Origin: Dromiciops gliroides
Taxonomy: Eukaryota; Chordata; Mammalia; Microbiotheria; Microbiotheriidae
Direction: 5' to 3'
NCBI RefSeq assembly: GCF_019393635.1
Contig: NC_057861.1
Span: 62,746,532 to 62,810,531, forward strand
Length of the DNA stretch: 64,000 bases
Shown here: positions 10,137 through 20,420 of the stretch, piece by piece
How positions within the stretch are numbered: the stretch's first letter is position 1
How the letters are laid out: each line of letters opens with the position of its first letter
Notes under the pieces: model-generated
The model's database searches: none
Seen by the model: the letters and a program-made list of their open reading frames with translations, nothing else
Told to the model about the DNA's origin: nothing
Made by a program: the position numbers and the translations under genes

Positions 10137-10860
10137 TACTCTGACCTGGCCTTGTCTCCCCCTCCCCCCTCCTCTTGCAATCTGCTTTACATCCCCTCTA
10201 CTTTCCTATAGTCATATTCAATGGTCTTTTTTCTGTCCCTGTTCTCTCTGACTTCTTGTCAGTACTGGACACTGGATTGTCCTTGAGACCCTCAGTCCCT
10301 TGGCTTCCATGATACACTTCTCTCATGGTTCCCTTCCTGCCTCTCTGATGGATCATCTCCTTTTCCTGGTCTCTCATCCCTCCCTCCTATCCCTAAAACA
10401 TGATGTCTAGTGATTCTTGTGCCTGGGGCAGCTCCAACTGGCTATGGGGAGGTGGGATGAAAGTTGTCTTCTAAAAGATTTTTTAAGGGGCTGGGGGAAT
10501 ACAGGGTGGTGCTTTATGTTCACAGATCCAGGCAGAGTGGATGTCCTTTTCCTACATACAGTGGAGGCCAGATCGTGTGGGTTTGTGATTTTTCCTTCTT
10601 TCTGTGGGAGTGCTTGTGTATGTAAGGACCATTATTGTCAGTAAGGGAGGACATCGGCTCAGCCGGACCTGAGTCAACGCCAACCCCATGAACATCCAGA
10701 CTTAGCACATCCGCACAGGCCCTTTACCTCCCCATGGCTGGGACTGGAGCTCATCCCCCATCAACGTGAGGAGGGTGCCCAGAATTATGAAAATAATCAG
10801 AAAACCAGTAGTACCGTAGAGGGAAGAGACAGCTAAAGGAGTGAGAAAGGGATGGTATAT
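10137..10860. other. TBXA2R intron, unassigned
   Basis: The part at 10200-10400 is pyrimidine-rich and may be L2-derived. The rest shows neither repeat nor exon signals that I can support. Confidence 0.4.
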
Positions 10861-11030
10861 GATCATAGACTTTAGACATGGAAGGACCTTAGGAGCCTCC
10901 TCATTTAGCAGATAGGGAAACTGAGGCTCAGAGTGGTTAAATGACTTGTTCATGGTCACATTGTCATTGTTTAAGGTGGGATCTGAATCCAGGTCTCCTT
11001 GATTCTGAGTTCAGTACTCGACCATGATGT
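10860..11030 (-). repeat. MIR
   Basis: Reverse copy with GGGAAACTGAGGCTCAGAG, TGACTTGTTCATGGTCACA and the head end TCTGAGTTCAGTACTC. Confidence 0.8.
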
Positions 11031-11699
11031 GGCTTGGTGATTCATTCTTCACATCCCAAGATGCCTCATGCCTTCAGAGCCATGCACTTCAAGTTCAACT
11101 AGAGACCCAAGGACAGTGCCCAGTATGCTTGTGGGCTGGGGCTGGAAGAAAGATAAGGACAGCAGGGTGGTAGTGGGCCTGGGAGGAGCTCATCTGGGGT
11201 GGTCACCAAGGGAACGAAGATTGTTAAGCTCTGTTTTTTTATGTTAAAGGACTGAAAGGGCTTTTAGCACCCTCTAAATTTGATACCCTGCCTGGATCAA
11301 AGCCCCTAGTTAACCTCCCTAGTTACAGGTTTGGCATTCTTACTAGGGTCTATCCTAAGCACTCATCTCCATGGTCTCCTCTGGTGATCTTCTCTACTTC
11401 CATGTCTTCTATGCAGATGATTCCAAAATAAATATTTTTCCAACCTCTCCCCAAAACTCCATTTCTGTATTTTTTTTGGGGGGTGGGGTGGAGGGAGCTG
11501 TGAAAAGCAAAACACTTTCAAGGAAGGTGAAGATGTTCTACATAATACCACATGTATGACATTTCTGTATTTTTAACTCCCACTGGATATCACCACCTGG
11601 GTATCTTGCTAACACCTCAAACTCAATATATCTAAAACTGATCTGATCATTTTTCTTCTCTACATCTGTTAATAACACCAACTTTTCAACTGGCTTTTA

Positions 11700-11943
11700 T
11701 TTTTTCTTGGAGGCAATCAGGGTTAAGTGACTTGCCCAGGGTCACACAGCTAAGTATCTGGGGTCATATTCAAATTCAGGTCCTTTTTTCCCTTTTTTTT
11801 TTTTTTTGCGGGGCAATAAGGGTTAAGTGACTTTCCCAGGGTCACACAGCTAGTAAGTGTCAAGTGTCTGAGGTCAGATTTGAACTCAGGTCCTCCTGAA
11901 TCCAGGGCTGGTGCTCTATCCACTATGCTATCTAGCTGCCCCT
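11700..11943 (-). repeat. Two adjoining Mar/WSINE-type SINEs
   Basis: A copy lacking its head (11700-11784, ending at the CAGGTCC position) abuts a full copy (about 11785-11943). The second seems to have inserted into or replaced the head of the first. Confidence 0.85.
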
Positions 11944-11959
11944 CCTTGGTATAACTTTT

Positions 11960-12139
11960 TTTTTTTTTAATAACTTTTTATTTATTTTTCTTTTTTTTTT
12001 TTTAGTGAGGCAATTGGGGTTAAATGACTTGCCCAGGGTCACACAGCTAGTAAGTGTTAAGTGTCTGAGGTCGGATTTGAACTCAGGTTCTCCTGAATCC
12101 AGGGCCGGTGCTTTATCCCCTGCGCCACCTAGCCGTCCC
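11960..12139 (-). repeat. Mar/WSINE-type SINE, 16-base TSD
   Basis: Full reverse copy flanked by CCTTGGTATAACTTTT (11944-11959 and 12140-12155), inserted in L2. Confidence 0.92.
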
Positions 12140-12631
12140 CCTTGGTATAACTTTTGATGTTACCTTTGACTTTTCCTAGTTCTTCCCCCATGCTATCCAG
12201 CTACATGGTTGCTAATTGCTATCTTTTCTACTTCAGTGCTATGTCTTACATACGGTGCCTCCTCTCTGTTCTCACTTAAACTGCCCCAGTTCAATTTCTC
12301 ATCTCTTCTCCTAAATTCTTTTAAGATCCATCTCACTGCTCACTTTGATCTATCCTCTTTACTAGTGTCCAAATAATCTTCCTTTACATTTCAGTGCAAG
12401 GTCATCCTCTTTTCAAAAAAACTCAATGGTTCTCTATTGCCTATTGGATGAAGTTTCAACTTAGGACCCTGGCTTTTAAAGGCCCTCTGCAGTTAGGCAT
12501 GTACATCCCAGCCCCCAGCCCTCCCTTATTCTCCTTCTCTCCTTTTTCCCCTTCTCTCTTTCTTCTAACCATAACCCTCTACCCTTCCCCAGTAGTGGCT
12601 CTTAATTTTACAACCAATGACCTCACCTAAT

Positions 12632-13000
12632 ATATTTTTTATTTTTTTAAAAAATATTTTTATTGGGGCAGCTAGGTGGCACAGTGGATAGAGCACTGGC
12701 CCTGGAGTCAGGAGTACCTGAGTTCAAATCCGACCTCAAACACTTAACACTTACTAGCTGTGTGACCCTGGGCAAGTCACTTAACCCCAATCGCCTCACT
12801 AAAAAAACCCCCAAAACCTTTTATTTCTTTTTTAATATAATGTTTTTCCCCAATTACATGTAAAGACAATTTTTAACATTGATTTAAACATTTTTTTTGA
12901 CTTCCAAATTTTCTGCCTCCCTCCCTTATTTCCCACCTCTCTAAGATGGTAAGCAATTTGATACAGGTTATATACTCACATAATATTTCTAACTTCCCTT
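12632..13000 (-). repeat. L1 3' end with a nested SINE
   Basis: The reverse L1 3' UTR is recognised by CCCCAATTACATGTAAAGAC, TTTCTGCCTCCCTCCCTTA and TTGATACAGGTTATATACTC. The same end occurs at 16719, 38564 and 62440. A forward Mar/WSINE at 12664-12815 sits in its A-tail. Confidence 0.8.
12664..12815 (+). repeat. Mar/WSINE-type SINE inside the L1 tail
   Basis: Full length, with the GCCTCACT tail. The flanking T/A-rich sequence hides any TSD. Confidence 0.9.
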
Positions 13001-13474
13001 TTCGGCTTCATCTTACACTGCTCCTTTTCATTCTCTATTCTCCTGATACCTTTTCCTGTCCCTTTGATTATTCTCCCCTCTCTCCAAATGGCTGAAATAA
13101 CTATTTCCCTCCTAACCTGCTCATCCCCCCTCTACCTTCTATCATCTTCATCTGTTCAAGTACCTCCCTTCCTTCAAGGCCCAATTTAGAGACGCCATCC
13201 GTGACACTTCCCTCCTATTTCCTCTGCACCCCCCTCCACTCCCCTGGCTGCCAAGTGCAAATGATCTCTCAGTCCTCAAATTTCCCATAGTGCTAGGTTT
13301 GGCTCTCCTGTGCTCTACCACACTCCCCTTTCCATTGGTTCTTTGGGTATTTGTAACACCCTTCCAGACTGACTGGATACCCCTCCATGGCAGGTACCAT
13401 GTGATGCTTCTGCCTGTCTTCCTGGCCTTGAACCTCCTGCCTTGCACATAGCAGCTACTCAATTTGTTTATTGA

Positions 13475-13605
13475 ATTGAACCAGAAAGGACCTAAGGATC
13501 ATTCAGTTGAGTTTTCTCATCTTTCAGCTGAGGAAATCGAGTCCAAGAGAGTAGAAGGAACCCCTTCCCTTATGCACAAATGAGCTTCTACTCCCTTTTA
13601 AACAC
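13475..13605 (-). repeat. MIR fragment
   Basis: Reverse MIR 3' half: AGAAAGGACCTAAGGATCAT and CAGCTGAGGAAATCGAG. Confidence 0.6.
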
Positions 13606-13944
13606 ACTTCTGAGATGGAAGAGGCTAATGAATTACTTATGACCTGTAACACTGATGCTGGCAATCAGGCGTCGATTGGAGAAAACCCACTAGAGAATGA
13701 TGCTATCTCCATCTGTCCCTCCCTCCACCCCTTCCCTCCCTCCTCCCCAACCAACAAACCAGCATGTCTGAGGGCAGGTTATTTAATTTATGGAAAACTA
13801 GGTTGAGGAGTTGGGAGAACTGCTGAATTCCTACACGAAATATTACACTGAAAATAGATATTCAATTTCCGGCAAGCTGACAAGGAAATTTCCTGGCAAC
13901 TGTAGTTTAATGCATCGGAGAGAAGTCTCTAGATGGGAGGATCA

Positions 13945-14600
13945 GGGGCCTCTAGGAAATCCTGACTCTACTGTTTACACACTCTGTGACCTTCCCTTCT
14001 CTCTCTCTCTCTTTCTTTCTTTTTTCTTTTTTTTGCGGGGCAATGGGGTTAAGTGACTTGCCCAGGGTCACATAGCTAGTAAGTGTCAAGTGTCTGAGGC
14101 CGGTCTTGAACTCAGATCCTCCTGAATCTAGGGCTGGTGCTTTAACCACTGCACCATCTAGCTGCCCCTCCCTCCTTCTCTTTTATAGGAGAGAGTCACA
14201 ATGTTTAGTTGACTGAATGACCGACTGCCTAGTCCCTGGGTTCTTCCTAGCTCTGACATTCGGTGTTCTAGGGGCCCTCCCAGCTCTGACTTTCCATGTA
14301 TGAATTTCCCTTCCAGTTCTGGAATTCCAAAATCTGAGGTTGCTCCTACCTCTGAGATTCTCTCCTTTTCCTTCCCTTTCTGAAGGGTCAGTACAATGAA
14401 TGCACTGGTCTAATGTACTTCTCTCCACCCCCAAACTCACCTCACCTCTTCTACCTTTGCTTTTGCTTATGACATGGTTTCTGCCTGCAGTTCAGCCTGC
14501 TTCTCCCTACCGCACGCCTCGCAGCTTTGGCTCTAACATTCTGTGTTCTGAGGTCCTTTCTACCTCGATTGTTCAGGGTTCTAGAGTTTCTCCCTGCACT
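13945..14600 (+). repeat. MIR/THER1 with expanded 3' tail, split by a SINE
   Basis: The MIR head and core (CCTGACTCTACTGTTTACAC, CTCTGTGACCTT) is cut by a reverse Mar/WSINE at 14028-14167. The tail continues at about 14235-14600 as repeated units near GCTCTGACATTCGGTGTTCT and AGGGGCCCTCCC. This is the second of three such loci. Confidence 0.65.
14028..14167 (-). repeat. Mar/WSINE-type SINE
   Basis: Full reverse copy with the GCGGGGCAATG tail variant, inserted in the MIR/THER1 that surrounds it. Confidence 0.9.
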
Positions 14601-14689
14601 GAAGTTCTCTGTCCTATATGCGACCAATCCACAAAAAAGATCCACATAAAGAAGGGGCATAAACTGATTCCATTTCCATAATGACAATA

Positions 14690-15105
14690 ACTCACATTTA
14701 TATACAACTTTGAAGTTTGCAAAGCATTTTATATATATCATCTTGTTGTGTGTCATCTTATTTGATCCTCACAACCTTGGGTATTTATCATCACCACCAT
14801 CATCATTTCACAAAAGAGGAAATTGAGATTGAGAGAGGTCAGGTGTTAAATCCAGCCTCAGACACTAGCTGTGTGACCTTGGGCAAGTCACCTTACCCTG
14901 TTTGCCCCAGTTTCCTTATCTCTAAAATGAGCTGGGGAAGGAAATGGTGAACCACTCCAGAATTTCTGCCAATGAAACCCCAAATGGGAACACAAGGAGT
15001 GGGACACGACTGACCTGACTCAACAACACAGCTTGTAAGTATCCAAGGTGGAGTCTGAACCCAGCTTTTCCTGATCCACATCTGGCGCTCAATATATCAG
15101 AGGCC
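14690..15105 (-). repeat. MIR/THER1 interrupted by MAR1
   Basis: The reverse MIR starts TAACTCACATTTATATACAA...CTTTGAAGTTTGCAAAGC and resumes after the MAR1 with CAGCTTGTAAGTATCC and CCACATCTGGCGCTC. Confidence 0.7.
14845..15025 (+). repeat. MAR1 SINE, 5'-shortened
   Basis: The MAR1 3' part is clear: CTCTAAAATGAGCTGGGGAA, CCACTCCAGAATTTCTGCCA and the RTE-like end GGGACACGACTGACCTGACTC AACAAC. Confidence 0.8.
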
Positions 15106-15218
15106 TCTTATAAGGGATTTGTGTGGTCAGGACCAGTTGTAATGTTCCCTTTTTTCATCATCTCCTACAAGGGGAATGATGGGATCAGGGCAGGGAGCAG
15201 ACAGCTGGGGCCACTCAC

Positions 15219-16055
15219 CAACAAAGGCATCCAACAGACTGTAGCAACGACCATGATGCCCAGAAGCTGTGCCATCATCTCCACCTCACTGTCTCGTGGC
15301 CGTTGGCACGCTGCCTCCTGGTCATGGTAGACACGGCACAGGGTAACCACACTGATGGTGTTGAAGATGAAGGAGAGACCCACAGAGAAGGCACCCAGCA
15401 GGGCAAAGAGCAGACCAAAGGTCACGTCACCCACTTGGGACCCCAGAGTCAAGAAACACCAGGAGCCAGGGTATTGAACAGTGTATCGACCCAGGCCAAT
15501 GATAGGTAGGAGACCCAGGCCAAAAGAAGCTGCCCACACTAGTCCCACGGTGGCCCAGGCCCGGCGCTGGGATGCAGCTGCTGGGCGTGAAAAAGGCTGG
15601 TTGATGCCCACAAAGCGCTCAGCTGCCATGGCAGTGCCTAGCAGGAGTGGGCTCAGGCCAAAGAAAACCATGGCTACACCCATGAATCCACACAGATGGC
15701 AGCCAGGGTCAGTGCCGGCCCAATCAAAGAGTGTGGCATGTTGAGAGACAACCACAGAGCCGGTTACAAACAGCCCTAGGAAGTCAGTGAGTACCAAGCC
15801 GCAGAGGAAGGTCAAGAAGGAGGAGCGGGCCCGGTAGCTGTTCACCCGCCGGGCACCGGCCAACACTGCCAAGGCCAACAGGTTAGAGGCCAGGCCCACA
15901 AGGCAGAAGGTGGCAGCAAACCAAGGTGAAGCAATGAGTCGCCGTTCCTCTTGGCTGATGTTCACTGGCCGGAAACAGGGGCCCAGTTGGGAAAGGGTGC
16001 TGTTGTTCTGAAAGGTTGGCATTGGGCATGGGGCCACCTCCCCTGGCAGGCACAT
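15219..16055 (-). CDS. TBXA2R: TBXA2R first coding exon: N-terminus to TM6
   Basis: This exon encodes 279 residues of the thromboxane A2 receptor. The receptor couples to Gq and G12/13 and drives platelet aggregation and smooth-muscle contraction. Visible marks are N-glycosylation sites at N18 (N-S-T) and N32 (N-I-S); TM1 [15 protein letters not shown]2 [12 protein letters not shown]; Cys in DPGCHLCGF, likely disulfide-bonded to Cys in the prostanoid signature [12 protein letters not shown] in the DRY position (human ERY); and TM6 [16 protein letters not shown]. The donor TTG|GTGAGT after 15219 gives a phase-0 junction. I start at 16055 because it is the first in-frame ATG, with G at -3. A second ATG at 16022 (MPTFQNNST) is nearer the human start but has C at -3. 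With the last exon the protein is 368 residues (357 from the second ATG) against 343 in human. No frame break is seen. Confidence 0.96.
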
Positions 16056-16163
16056 GGCAAGAGCAGGGCTCACAGCCCCATTCCCTGGTAAAACCTCTGG
16101 GAAAGATGTGTGGCTGTAGGGTGGCCTCTGCCTGGCACACTGGTGTCCACTTCAAGGGTACCC
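16056..16163 (-). other. TBXA2R: TBXA2R exon, 5' untranslated part with a tiny uORF
   Basis: The acceptor TCTGTCTTTATCCCCAG ends at 16164, so the exon should start at 16163. A second possible acceptor (TCTTTCCCAG) would start it at 16096. In the receptor frame TGA occurs at 16154-16152, so no upstream extension is possible in this exon. An ATG at 16081 opens a three-codon uORF (M-G-L-stop, ending at 16070) 14 bases before the main ATG. Confidence 0.6.
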
Positions 16164-16380
16164 CTGGGGATAAAGACAGAAATAACCGTTATAATGGATG
16201 TGAGAGTCTTAGAGCCAGTCAAAAAGGCACTTACAACAAGGAGCATCAGAGCCAGGAAGGAGTCTTAGAACAGAGGATTGCCGTCAGTCAACAAGCATTT
16301 ATTAAGCTCTAACTGTGTGCATACACCGTGCTCGGAATACAAAGAAAGGCAGAAATATGAGAGCAAGGAGCTCACATTCT

Positions 16381-16551
16381 TTTTAATTTTTATTTAATTT
16401 AATTTTTTTTGATGAGGCAATGGGGGTTAAGTGACTTTCCCGGGGTCACACAGCTAGTAAGTGTTTAGTGTCTGAGGCCAGATTTTAACTCTGGTCCTCC
16501 TGAATCCAGGGCCAGTGCTCTATCCACTGCACCACCTAGCTGCCCCTGGGG
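16381..16551 (-). repeat. Mar/WSINE-type SINE, 11-base TSD
   Basis: Full reverse copy in L2. GCTCACATTCT lies at 16370-16380 and 16552-16562. Confidence 0.9.
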
Positions 16552-16718
16552 GCTCACATTCTAATAGGAGAGATGGTATGTAAATAATATACATACAAGA
16601 TATATATAATACAACAGAAAGCTGTGTCAGGGGGAAGACACTGGGGGTATGAGAAGGAAAGGGAGGTGGGGAATTAGGAAAAGCTTCCTGTGAAAGGTGG
16701 GATCTCAGCTGAGTCTTT

Positions 16719-16865
16719 TTTTTTTAATAATAAAGTATTTTATTTTTTTCCAGTTACATGTAAAGATAGTTCTCAACTTTTGTTTATACAAGCTTTCCAA
16801 TTTCAGATTTTTCTCCCTCCCTTCCCTTCCCCTCCTCCCCTAGACAGCAGGTAATCTGATATAGG

Positions 16866-16953
<88 letters not shown>

Positions 16954-17409
16954 CATTAAACATATTTCTGTATTAGTCATGTTATAAGAGAAAAATCAGA
17001 GCAATGAGGAAAAACCTCAAAATAGAAAAACAATGGCACCAAAATAGTATGGTTCAATCAGCATCTATACTCCACAGTTCTTTTTTTTTTCCTGGATTTG
17101 GAGAACCTCTTCTATCATGAGTCCCCTGGAACTCTTCTGTACCATTGCATTGGTGAGAAGAATATAGTCCATCATAGTAGATCAACATACAATGTTGATG
17201 ATACTGTGTACAATGTTCTTCTGGTTCTGCTCATCTCACTCAACATTAGCCCATGCAAGACCCTCTGGGTTTCTCTGAACTCCTCCTGCTCATCGTTTCT
17301 TACAGCACAATAGTATTCCATTACATTCATATACCACAACTTGTCCAGCCATTCCCCACTTGATGGGCATCCCCTCAACTTCCAATTCCTTGCCACCACA
17401 TAAAGAGCA
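16719..17409 (-). repeat. 5'-truncated L1 with 14-base TSD
   Basis: About 690 bases of a reverse L1 3' end. It reads the poly(A) tail, 3' UTR, then TAGTATTCCATTACATTCAT and CACTTGATGGGCATCCCCTC. TCAGCTGAGTCTTT flanks it (16705-16718 and 17410-17423), so it landed in the older L2. Confidence 0.88.
16867..16952. repeat. (TA)43 microsatellite inside the L1
   Basis: Pure alternating TA grown from the GATATAGGTTATATAT segment that other L1 copies keep short, for example at 12968 and 62561. Confidence 0.97.
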
Positions 17410-18049
17410 TCAGCTGAGTCTTTAAGCAAGCCAGGGAAAGCTGGGAAGTAGAGGTGAGGGGGACAGCTAGTGCATAGGTGTGGAGATGGGAGATGCAGAG
17501 AACAGCAAGGGGACCAGGGAGGTTAGATTGTAGAGAACATGAAGGGAGTGAAGTTTAAGAAAACTAGAAAGGTAAGAAAGGGTCAGGTTATAAAGGAATT
17601 TTAAAATGTCCAGGCGGAGAGCCTGGAGCAAAGAAAGTCAGAGGTGTGAAGATCCTTCCTTAGAGACCAGCTGAGCAGTTTACAGAGGAAAAAACAAGTT
17701 GAGGAGAGGGGACAAGATTTGTTAAAAGTCACATGGTAAATAAGCAAGTTAGGAGAACAAGGAATAGTTTACCTATCAGATCTATGGAGAGGGGAAGAAT
17801 TTATGACCAGACAAAAGCTAGGGAACATTATGAAATGCAAAATGGATCATTATGATTACCTTAAATTATAAAGTTTTTTGCACAAACAAAACCAATACAA
17901 CCAAGATTAGAAGGAAAGCAGAAAGCTGGGAAACAATTAAAAAATTTTTTTTGGGGGGGAAACAATTTTTACAGCCAGTGTTTCTGATATAAGGCCTCAT
18001 TTCTCAAATATACAGAGAACTGAGTCAAATTTATAAGAATACAAGTCAT

Positions 18050-18192
18050 GGGGCAGCTGGGTGGTACAGTGGATAAAGTACTGACTCTGGATTCAGGAAG
18101 ACCTGAGTTCAAATCCGGCCTCTGACACTTTCTAGCTGTGTGACTCTGGGCAAGTCACTTAACACTTATTGCACTGCCCCCCCCCAAAAAAG
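18050..18192 (+). repeat. Mar/WSINE-type SINE, 13-base TSD
   Basis: Inserted in the L1. GAATACAAGTCAT lies at 18037-18049 and 18193-18205. C-rich tail variant. Confidence 0.92.
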
Positions 18193-18916
18193 GAATACAA
18201 GTCATTCCTCAATTGATAAATGGTCAAAGAACATAAATAGGCAGTTTTTATATGAAAAAATTAAAGCTATTTATAGGCATATGAAAAAATGCTCTAAATC
18301 ACTAATTTCTCTAATCAGCATTAGAGAAATGAAAATTAAAACAATTAGATAGCACCTCACACCTATCAGATTGGCTAATATGACAAAAATGGAAAATGAT
18401 AAATGTTGGGGAGGATGTGGAAAAATTGGGACACTAATACATTGTTAGTAGAGTTGTGAACTAATTAAATCATTCTGGAGAACAATTTGCAACTATGCCC
18501 AAAGGGCTATAAAACTGTACATACCCTTTGACCCAGCAATATCACTACTAGGTCTGTATTCCAAAGAGATCAGAGAAAAAGGGGAAAGGATCCACATGTA
18601 CAAAAATATTTATAGTTCCTTTTGTGATGGCAAATAATTGGAAATTGAGGGGATGACCATTAATTGGGAAATGGCTGAACAAGTTATGGTATATAAAAGT
18701 AATGAAATACTATTATGCCATAAGAAATGATGAACAGATTTCACAAAAACCTGGAAAGACTTACATTAATTCACGCTGAGTGAAATGAGCAGAACCAGGA
18801 GAACGTTATATATAGTAACAGTAACATTGTGTGATGATTGACTATGAAAGACTTAGCTCTTCTTAGCAATACAATGATCCAAGAAAAATCCAAAAGACTC
18901 ATTATGAAAAATGCTA

Positions 18917-19072
18917 GCAGGGGCAGCTAGATGGCGCAGTGGATAGAGCACTGGCCCTGGAGTCAGGAGTACCTGAGTTCAAATCCAACCTCAGACACTT
19001 AATACTAGCTGTGTGACCCTGGGCAAGTCACTTAACCCCACTTGCCTCACTAAAAAACCAAAAACAAACAAA
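18917..19072 (+). repeat. Mar/WSINE-type SINE
   Basis: Inserted in the same L1, with the target AAAAATGCTA repeated on both sides. Confidence 0.9.
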
Positions 19073-19389
19073 AGAAAAATGCTACCCTCATCCAGAGAAA
19101 GAACTATGGAATCTGAATGCAGATCAAAGCATACTATTTTTACTTTTTCTTCTTGTTTTTTTTTTTTTCTTTCTTGTGGTTTCCTCCTTTGGTTCTGATT
19201 CTTCTTTCACAACATGACTAATGTGGAAATATCTTTAATGTGATTATTATATCTGATTACTATATCAGATTATTTGCTGTCTTAGGGAGGGAAGGGAGAA
19301 AGGGAGAAATTTAGAACTCAAAATTTTATAAAAATGAATGTTGAAAACTAGCTTTACATGTAATTGAGAAAAAAATAAAGGAATCAAGA

Positions 19390-19536
19390 TTTTTTTTTTT
19401 AGTGAGGCAATTGGGGTTAAGTGACTTGCCCAGGGTCACACAGCTAGTAAGTGTCAAGTGTCTGAGGCTGGATTTGAACTCAGGTACTCCTGACTCCAGG
19501 GCTGGTGCTCTATCCACTGCTCCACCTAGCTGCCCC
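19390..19536 (-). repeat. Mar/WSINE-type SINE at the L1 tail
   Basis: Full reverse copy abutting the L1 poly(A) tail. Confidence 0.9.
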
Positions 19537-19584
19537 TTAAAATAAAGCTTTTTTTTCTTTTCTTTTTCTTTTTTCTTTCTTTCT

Positions 19585-19737
19585 TTTTTTTTTTTTGTGG
19601 GTGGGCCAATAAGGGTTAAGTGACTTGCCCAGGGTCACACAGCTAGTAAGTGTCAAGTGTCTGAGGCTGGATTTGAACTCAGGTCTTCCTGAATCCAGGG
19701 CTGGTGCTCTATCCACTGCAGGGGCCAGGCTGCCTTG
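19585..19737 (-). repeat. Mar/WSINE-type SINE, altered head
   Basis: Full reverse copy whose head end reads CACTGCAGGGGCCAGGCTGCC in place of the usual CACCTAGCTGCC, a local rearrangement. A CT-rich run precedes its tail. Confidence 0.88.
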
Positions 19738-19867
19738 TCTGAACTCCACGGGAGGGTGGGTGGGTGGGTGAGAGGGTGGTGGTAGTCATGGTGGTATTTA
19801 TTTGGCAAAGACACTCTGGGGACCAGAATCCCAGGATTTTCTTCCAAGTCCTACACATTTCTGTTTT

Positions 19868-19972
19868 AACAACAACTACTACTACTACTACTACTATGAC
19901 AATGACAATGACAATGATGGTGACTACTACTACTACCACCACTACCACCACCACTACTACTACAACTCCTTT
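19868..19972. repeat. Compound ACT / ACA / CAC triplet microsatellite
   Basis: Blocks of (ACT)n, (GACAAT)n and (CAC/TAC)n follow each other, then a C-rich run to about 20002. Open frames here are poly-Thr and poly-Val artefacts. Confidence 0.92.
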
Positions 19973-20024
19973 TCCTTCTCCCCCTCCTCCTCCCCCTCCT
20001 CCTGATCTTGAGGGAGGGAATAAA

Positions 20025-20420
20025 CATTCATTAAGCACCACTATGTACCAGGCAGTAGACTAAGCACTTTATGAATATTATCTCATTTAACGCTCACAAC
20101 AACCCTATGAGGGAGGTGCTATTATTATCTCCATTTTACAGTTGAAGAAACTGGGGCAGAGGTTAGGCGACTTGCCCAAGGTCACATAGCTAGTAAGTGT
20201 CTAAGGTGGGATTTGAACTCAGGTCTTCCTGACTCCAGGTCCAGCCTATCCACTACACCACTTAGAGACCTTCTGAAGATGTCTAGGGTTTGCCAAGTGC
20301 TTTTCTTACCCAATCCTGTGAAGTACATCTTTTCAGAGAGGGGAAAGTGACTTGCCCGTGGTCACAGACTGATCTAGTCCCAGTCTCTTGCGTCCAAATC
20401 CAGCTTTCTTTCCATGCTAT
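20025..20420 (-). repeat. Two reverse MIR/THER1 copies
   Basis: The first (20025-20270) is nearly complete: ACTATGTACCAGGCAGTAGA, TATTATCTCATTTAACGCTC, and the core and head to CCACTACACCACTTAG. A second, shorter copy follows to about 20420. Confidence 0.8.

Larger units (their letters stand above)
11340..13481 (+). repeat. Long L2 LINE copy broken by later insertions
   Basis: Pieces of one L2 lie in order. At 11340-11700 is the reverse-transcriptase region, with TTCTATGCAGATGATTCCAAA. At 12140-12630 the frame reads SIAYWMKFQLRTLAFKGPLQ, like L2 ...IAYWMKYKLCILTFKAL. At 13000-13481 is the C-terminal part and 3' end, with a GCACATAGCAGCTACTCAA-like terminus. Three SINEs and an L1 3' end (itself carrying a SINE) interrupt it. 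It is far too diverged to be functional. Confidence 0.75.
16270..17640 (-). repeat. L2 LINE 3' part, reverse, with L1 and SINE insertions
   Basis: The reverse L2 3' end begins CAAGCATTTATTAAGCTCTA and continues through GGAGCTCACATTCTAATAGG, CTTCCTGTGAAAGGTGGGAT, then (after the L1) AGCCAGGGAAAGCTGGGAAG and CAGGTTATAAAGGAATTTTA. Two later insertions are listed separately. Confidence 0.75.
17765..19378 (+). repeat. 5'-truncated L1, end of ORF2 plus 3' UTR
   Basis: About 1.3 kb of L1 once two SINEs are removed. It carries ORF2-end sequence (GCAGTTTTTATATGAAAAAA, CCTTTGACCCAGCAATATCA), CAGAACCAGGAGAACGTTAT and a 3' end TTTACATGTAATTGAGAAA with AATAAA. It has lost coding capacity. Confidence 0.85.

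Noticed and set aside
18917-19072. tRNA-like A and B boxes in the SINE heads
   Set aside because: They are tRNA-derived SINE heads that no longer fold as a tRNA. No genuine tRNA gene was found.
19709-20063. Poly-Thr and poly-Val frames on both strands
   Set aside because: They read through the ACT/CAC triplet repeat and C-rich run.
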